A stretch of DNA of 64,000 nt, from the NCBI GenBank assembly GCA_964019165.1, contig OZ025269.1:1989921-2053920 (forward strand), written 5' to 3'. Position numbers and translations under genes: made by a program. The notes beneath the pieces are model-generated. The model searched no databases. It saw nothing but the letters and a program-made list of their open reading frames with translations, and was not told the origin of the DNA. Shown one piece after another: positions 61,801 through 64,000 of the stretch (positions within the stretch are counted from its first letter, which is position 1; each line of letters begins with the position of its first letter). This stretch comes from Mastigias papua. Its lineage: Eukaryota > Cnidaria > Scyphozoa > Rhizostomeae > Mastigiidae.

Positions 61801-63804
61801 CTCGACATTCTTCATTTTTCAGTATTTCAAACAATATGCTTATAATATATTCCCAAATCGAGAAGAAGAAGAAGATAGTGCTCAAGAAATTTCTTATCCA
61901 CTCTCCTACCACAAAGTGCTCACATTCTTGGTTAATTCTCGTCATAAACGGTATAAAGAGAATGTGAAATAAAAGCTTCATGTCCTCATATGTGTAAACG
62001 TGCGCAGGACATACAGAGAGAGACGTGTTCCTCGTTTGACTGTCAAATCACGACTAAATCATTTGATAAATTACAACACGTATAACTACAATCATAACTA
62101 CAGGACACTAATTGATACGGAGACACACACCACGATAACAGGACACGATAAAGACACCACCAAGAACTGACGACATCACAGGTTTACAGGGGTTATTTTC
62201 ACACGTATATTCTAAGTAGTTTACACACACAATTTCATGATCATATATATTACATGTGTAATAAAACAGAATGTAAAAGTAGATTTCCCGCTCACCTCGG
62301 AACAAGTTTTTGAATTTGAATGTGCTAGAATGAACCTGCCATCTCTCGACTTCAGGATATCGAGTTGAAACCTTAAAAATCATTAAAACAAAATTATTAC
62401 AGTTTGACAGAGCCATTACTTCATATGTGTTCATGTGTGCTTGAACCAATTGATACCCTCCTTCCCCTTTGGAGGCGTTGCGTAAAGGGTCAATGATCCC
62501 TAATATGTGTATGCCGCAGGGTCGATATGGTAGAGCATACTCCCTGCGGTATCGTTTTTATAGTTTCATGTACTGTGTAAGAATTATGAGTATACACGCT
62601 TTTTTATAACAACATTTGGCTCCAGTTTCAGCCTGGCGTTTCTTATTTTTCCATATAATTTCAGCCTCAGGATTTTCTTATCTTGTTTCTTATTTCTGCA
62701 TTGCAATTTCCAGTGCATAGTAGTGTCCAGACATAACAATTGCGCAATAAAGTAATCAAAGATATATCAACTTCAGTTTGGGTGCGTTATTGCAACTGTT
62801 TATATTGGAGAAACCGTCTTAATGTTTTATTTTTATTTTCTTCCGTTGTTTTGTTATGTTTCAATTGTCGTTGATATTACATTTCTCAAGTTGTGTTGAA
62901 ATTCAGCCTGCTTTTTTATGACGTTCTTATTTTTGGGCAAATCTCAGCCTGATGTGTCTTATAAAGGTTGTTCTTATAAAAAAGCGTGTAAAAAAATATG
63001 TGCTTTGCCCAGCAGTCAAATCTCCGTAAAAAATGCCCTGGCATGCAGCTAAGCATTGCTTCAATAGCACTCACCTGGGATCCCTTTCTTTCAGTAAAGA
63101 ATAACTCTTGCATTCTTGGATGCAGTATTTCTTTACTTCCCGAGGCACACCAAAATCATCACAAACAGTGATTATTAACAATGTACTATCATCACACCAC
63201 TCTAGAGCAATAAAGCATAGCGTTAACAGGGGGTGAGCTTTGCAAGAACTGGGTCACAAAATCAATAAACACACCTTCAAAAGTCGAAAAAATTTTCCAC
63301 CAAGAGTAGCGAAGAAAATAACAAAAAGGGTCTCTGACGTTCATCAAAGAAAAGAAGGAAATTGTGACAGCTGCATCTTTGAACTTTTCAGAAGAAAAAC
63401 AACTTGGGAAATCTTGTACAATTCTATATATGAAGAGACTCCTGACACGTGTAAAGAAATAATAATTGGGTAGAAATGTATGGCGTACTCGTCAATGGCG
63501 CTTGGTGAAATCTATATCAGAAAATCTAAAACTGTCTAATTGAATACTACACACCAAGAAAATAGTCCAAAGATAGCCATCGTTTGATAGGAAAAGAGTG
63601 GGTTGCCTCATTTTCAAACGAAAATGATATACAGTATCAGCAAAATATTATCTATCAGTGCAAGTACTGAGTGAGAGAAGACAGACCTGCATTTTTCACA
63701 CTTTGTAATTTCTCAATTAGAACTGGGACGCTCTCATTTATTCTGTAAACATGGCATATACAGCTAGCGTCAGATACACCAGTTCTAATGACAGCTGCTA
63801 GGTA
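49850..63804 (-). CDS. PREPL: Prolyl endopeptidase-like (PREPL), 5' partial, middle incomplete
   Basis: Supported exons on the minus strand: 63804-63687, 63201-63075, 62371-62296, 60818-60678, one at about 59368-59264 (3' border unsure), 57942-57920, 57217-57139, 56747-56725, 56641-56557, 55592-55502, 55053-54984, 54554-54408, 53095-53010, 52222-52156, 50107-49850. PREPL is a prolyl-oligopeptidase-fold serine hydrolase; in vertebrates it is cytosolic/Golgi-associated and tied to vesicle and growth-hormone pathways. Propeller-part exons give YLAAVIRTGVSDASC, LKERDPR and DHWDDHFYALKNN. The hydrolase part gives VYGAYGI, FPHVRGGGEFGRTWY, the nucleophile GASAGG, YEEWGNP, the aspartate in IDDDRVPAW and the histidine in ESGGHYGY, so the Ser-Asp-His triad is intact. 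HVRGGGE plus VYGAYG favours PREPL over oligopeptidase B. Exons between 60678 and 59368 and between about 59264 and 57942 were not found. The N-terminus lies beyond the window. Confidence 0.85.
50730..51095 (+). CDS. Small single-exon gene nested in a PREPL intron; possible TEX49/SPMIP11-like ciliary protein
   Basis: A 121-residue frame from ATG 50730, on the strand opposite PREPL and inside its last intron (50108-52155). The composition is that of a real protein: it starts MAFFNLTQLG, has SYAPNEIYRKPITASQEHGWW in the middle, and ends in an acidic/basic mix closing TRFVDEMAMTNKHFSLF. This layout (MAFF start, proline-rich middle, GWW, RFVD near the end, SLF C-terminus) resembles small sperm/ciliary microtubule inner proteins, and TEX49/SPMIP11 is my best recollection, not a verified match. 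There is no signal peptide or membrane segment. If correct, it would act inside axonemal doublet microtubules. Otherwise it is an unnamed conserved small protein. Confidence 0.55.
   Translation: MAFFNLTQLGAQDPVRHSLKESSKVGTGNLTPTPAPRLCSQAQGSHFIHTQRLTKHQRPSYAPNEIYRKPITASQEHGWWIERNEDKNMAWTKGERHVRINSEMTRFVDEMAMTNKHFSLF
51795..52060. mobile_element. SINE-like relic
   Basis: TAGCCATGTGGCTTAAGCAC followed by TTGTCTTCAGTGTG resembles the tRNA-like A-box half of a SINE, but no good B box is visible. It lies in the last PREPL intron. Confidence 0.3.
52560..52850. repeat. Diverged tandem duplication, period about 140 bp
   Basis: Two diverged units share CCTTTGATNCCANATAG, GCAGAAATTCAA and GTTAGCAT-like words at about 52568 and 52708. 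They lie in a PREPL intron. Confidence 0.6.
53168..53893 (+). mobile_element. Penelope-like element remnant with about 190-bp inverted flanks
   Basis: The left flank (about 53180-53380) and right flank (about 53700-53893) are reverse complements over about 190 bp with few mismatches. Between them is the 3' part of a GIY-YIG endonuclease frame. The left flank opens with AAAAGTCTGTTGGTACTAC, also found at the solo copy at 40779. Such inverted terminal structures are known for Penelope-like retroelements. It lies in the PREPL intron between exons 54554-54408 and 53095-53010. Confidence 0.75.
53371..53694 (+). pseudogene. GIY-YIG endonuclease C-terminal remnant of a Penelope-like element
   Basis: A 107-codon frame without a proper ATG start. 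It carries a CxC...H...C zinc-binding-like set (CMCKN, GQHL, NPECA), then RIIGQARSSFHLGVLESAYI and the ending FIFSLGLFK, which I recognise from the last part of Penelope-like polyproteins in coral genomes. The reverse transcriptase and the N-terminal part are missing, so it is a 5'-truncated relic. Confidence 0.75.
55840..56110. mobile_element. MITE-like dispersed repeat, copy D
   Basis: Matches copies A to C: AAATTCCAAC, TACATAGATTTT, TTTCAGTGTTGTCCTTGT, TGCTAAGAAAGTTC, AAGCTAAGAAAGGTTCAG and a terminal TTATTATAAAAAAAAGTG. It lies in a PREPL intron. Confidence 0.5.
57240..57740 (+). mobile_element. LINE (CR1/Jockey-type) 3' fragment, frameshifted
   Basis: In shifting frames on the plus strand I read HCLPTHLRIE, LVFKSLKGRAPQYI, RQTFANRSFSVMGP and DIPNKVKESANIERLKK. 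These are the end of a non-LTR retrotransposon reverse transcriptase (the usual LHWLPV...FKILxLxFKxLxGxAPxYL...WNxLP series). Stop codons and frameshifts make it dead. It lies in a PREPL intron. Confidence 0.75.
59525..59745. repeat. Dispersed repeat family R, copy 2
   Basis: Diverged copy of 21385-21605: shares AGGTTTGAACAAGGCAC, AATTACCGA, GACGAGACAAAGGACTA and GGTTCTGCGAA in the same order and strand. It falls in a PREPL intron. Confidence 0.6.
61618..61729. mobile_element. 112-bp TA-flanked MITE, CCGTAAA ends
   Basis: Begins CCGTAAA and ends TTTACGG, with TA on both sides (61616-61617 and 61730-61731). The interior is G-rich (GAGAGGGGGGCTTATTAGAG). It is related by ends and composition to 29651-29934. 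It lies in a PREPL intron. Confidence 0.75.
62595..62988. mobile_element. 394-bp TA-flanked inverted-repeat element, CACGC ends
   Basis: CACGCTTTTTTATAA at the left and its exact complement at the right, with TA at 62593-62594 and 62989-62990. CAGCCTG and TTCTTAT words recur inside. It is non-coding and lies in a PREPL intron. Confidence 0.85.
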
Positions 63805-63844
63805 CTAGAAAAGAAAAGTAAGCATATGGATGAATGGCTAAATC

Positions 63845-63913
63845 ACTCAATCAATGAATCAATCAATCAACGTATCAATAAATACAATGAATTGATAAAT
63901 CATTCAATCAATT

Positions 63914-63967
<54 letters not shown>
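63845..63967. repeat. (AATC)n then (ATC)n microsatellite
   Basis: An imperfect AATC/AATCA stretch (63845-63910) runs into about 55 bp of pure ATC. It lies upstream of the first visible PREPL exon. Confidence 0.95.
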
Positions 63968-63969
<2 letters not shown>

Positions 63970-64000
63970 TTATACAGCGTTTTCCATCTTACGACGGGTT

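Overview
This window is nuclear DNA from an intron-rich, AT-rich, repeat-laden invertebrate animal. An anthozoan cnidarian (coral, sea anemone or octocoral) is my best guess. The reasons are the gene set, introns that fit conserved metazoan protein alignments, a single-exon class A GPCR of a cnidarian-like type, a TSP1-vWA membrane protein, and Penelope-like and pogo/Tigger-like elements. Exon structures were built by hand from ORFs, GT/AG signals and codon-phase agreement; no database search was possible.

Layout, left to right. 155-7462 (+): an eight-exon type II membrane protein with two thrombospondin repeats and a hemicentin/VWA7-type vWA domain. 7898-14527 (-): galactose mutarotase (GALM), eight exons, convergent with the first gene. 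16473-17375 (-): an intronless rhodopsin-like GPCR. 19773-20678 (-): deoxyhypusine hydroxylase (DOHH), one exon, head-to-head across 207 bp with the 13-exon COQ8/ADCK3-type atypical kinase gene at 20886-28353 (+). 30658-46542 (-): PRPF39, a U1 snRNP-associated splicing factor, 13 coding exons, whose first coding exon holds only the ATG. 49850-63804 and beyond (-): PREPL (prolyl endopeptidase-like), whose 5' end lies outside the window and whose middle is not fully resolved. One PREPL intron hosts a small single-exon gene on the opposite strand (50730-51095), possibly a sperm microtubule inner protein of the TEX49/SPMIP11 type.

The mobile fraction sits mostly in introns. The standout is a complete 2,957-bp pogo/Tigger-like transposon (34732-37688) inside a PRPF39 intron. 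It has TA target duplications, matching terminal inverted repeats, an intact 575-aa DDD transposase with an N-terminal C2H2 finger, and a divergently transcribed second ORF that looks like a HIRAN domain, a fold that in HLTF binds DNA 3' ends. Five more TA-flanked inverted-repeat elements, a dispersed MITE-like family (four copies), foldback elements, a Penelope-like remnant with 190-bp inverted flanks, a LINE 3' end, tRNA-like SINE relics and very long microsatellites fill the rest.

The host genes do not form a pathway. They are mostly housekeeping genes: galactose metabolism, eIF5A hypusination, coenzyme Q synthesis, splicing and a serine hydrolase. The only shared-control arrangement suggested is the DOHH/COQ8 divergent pair.
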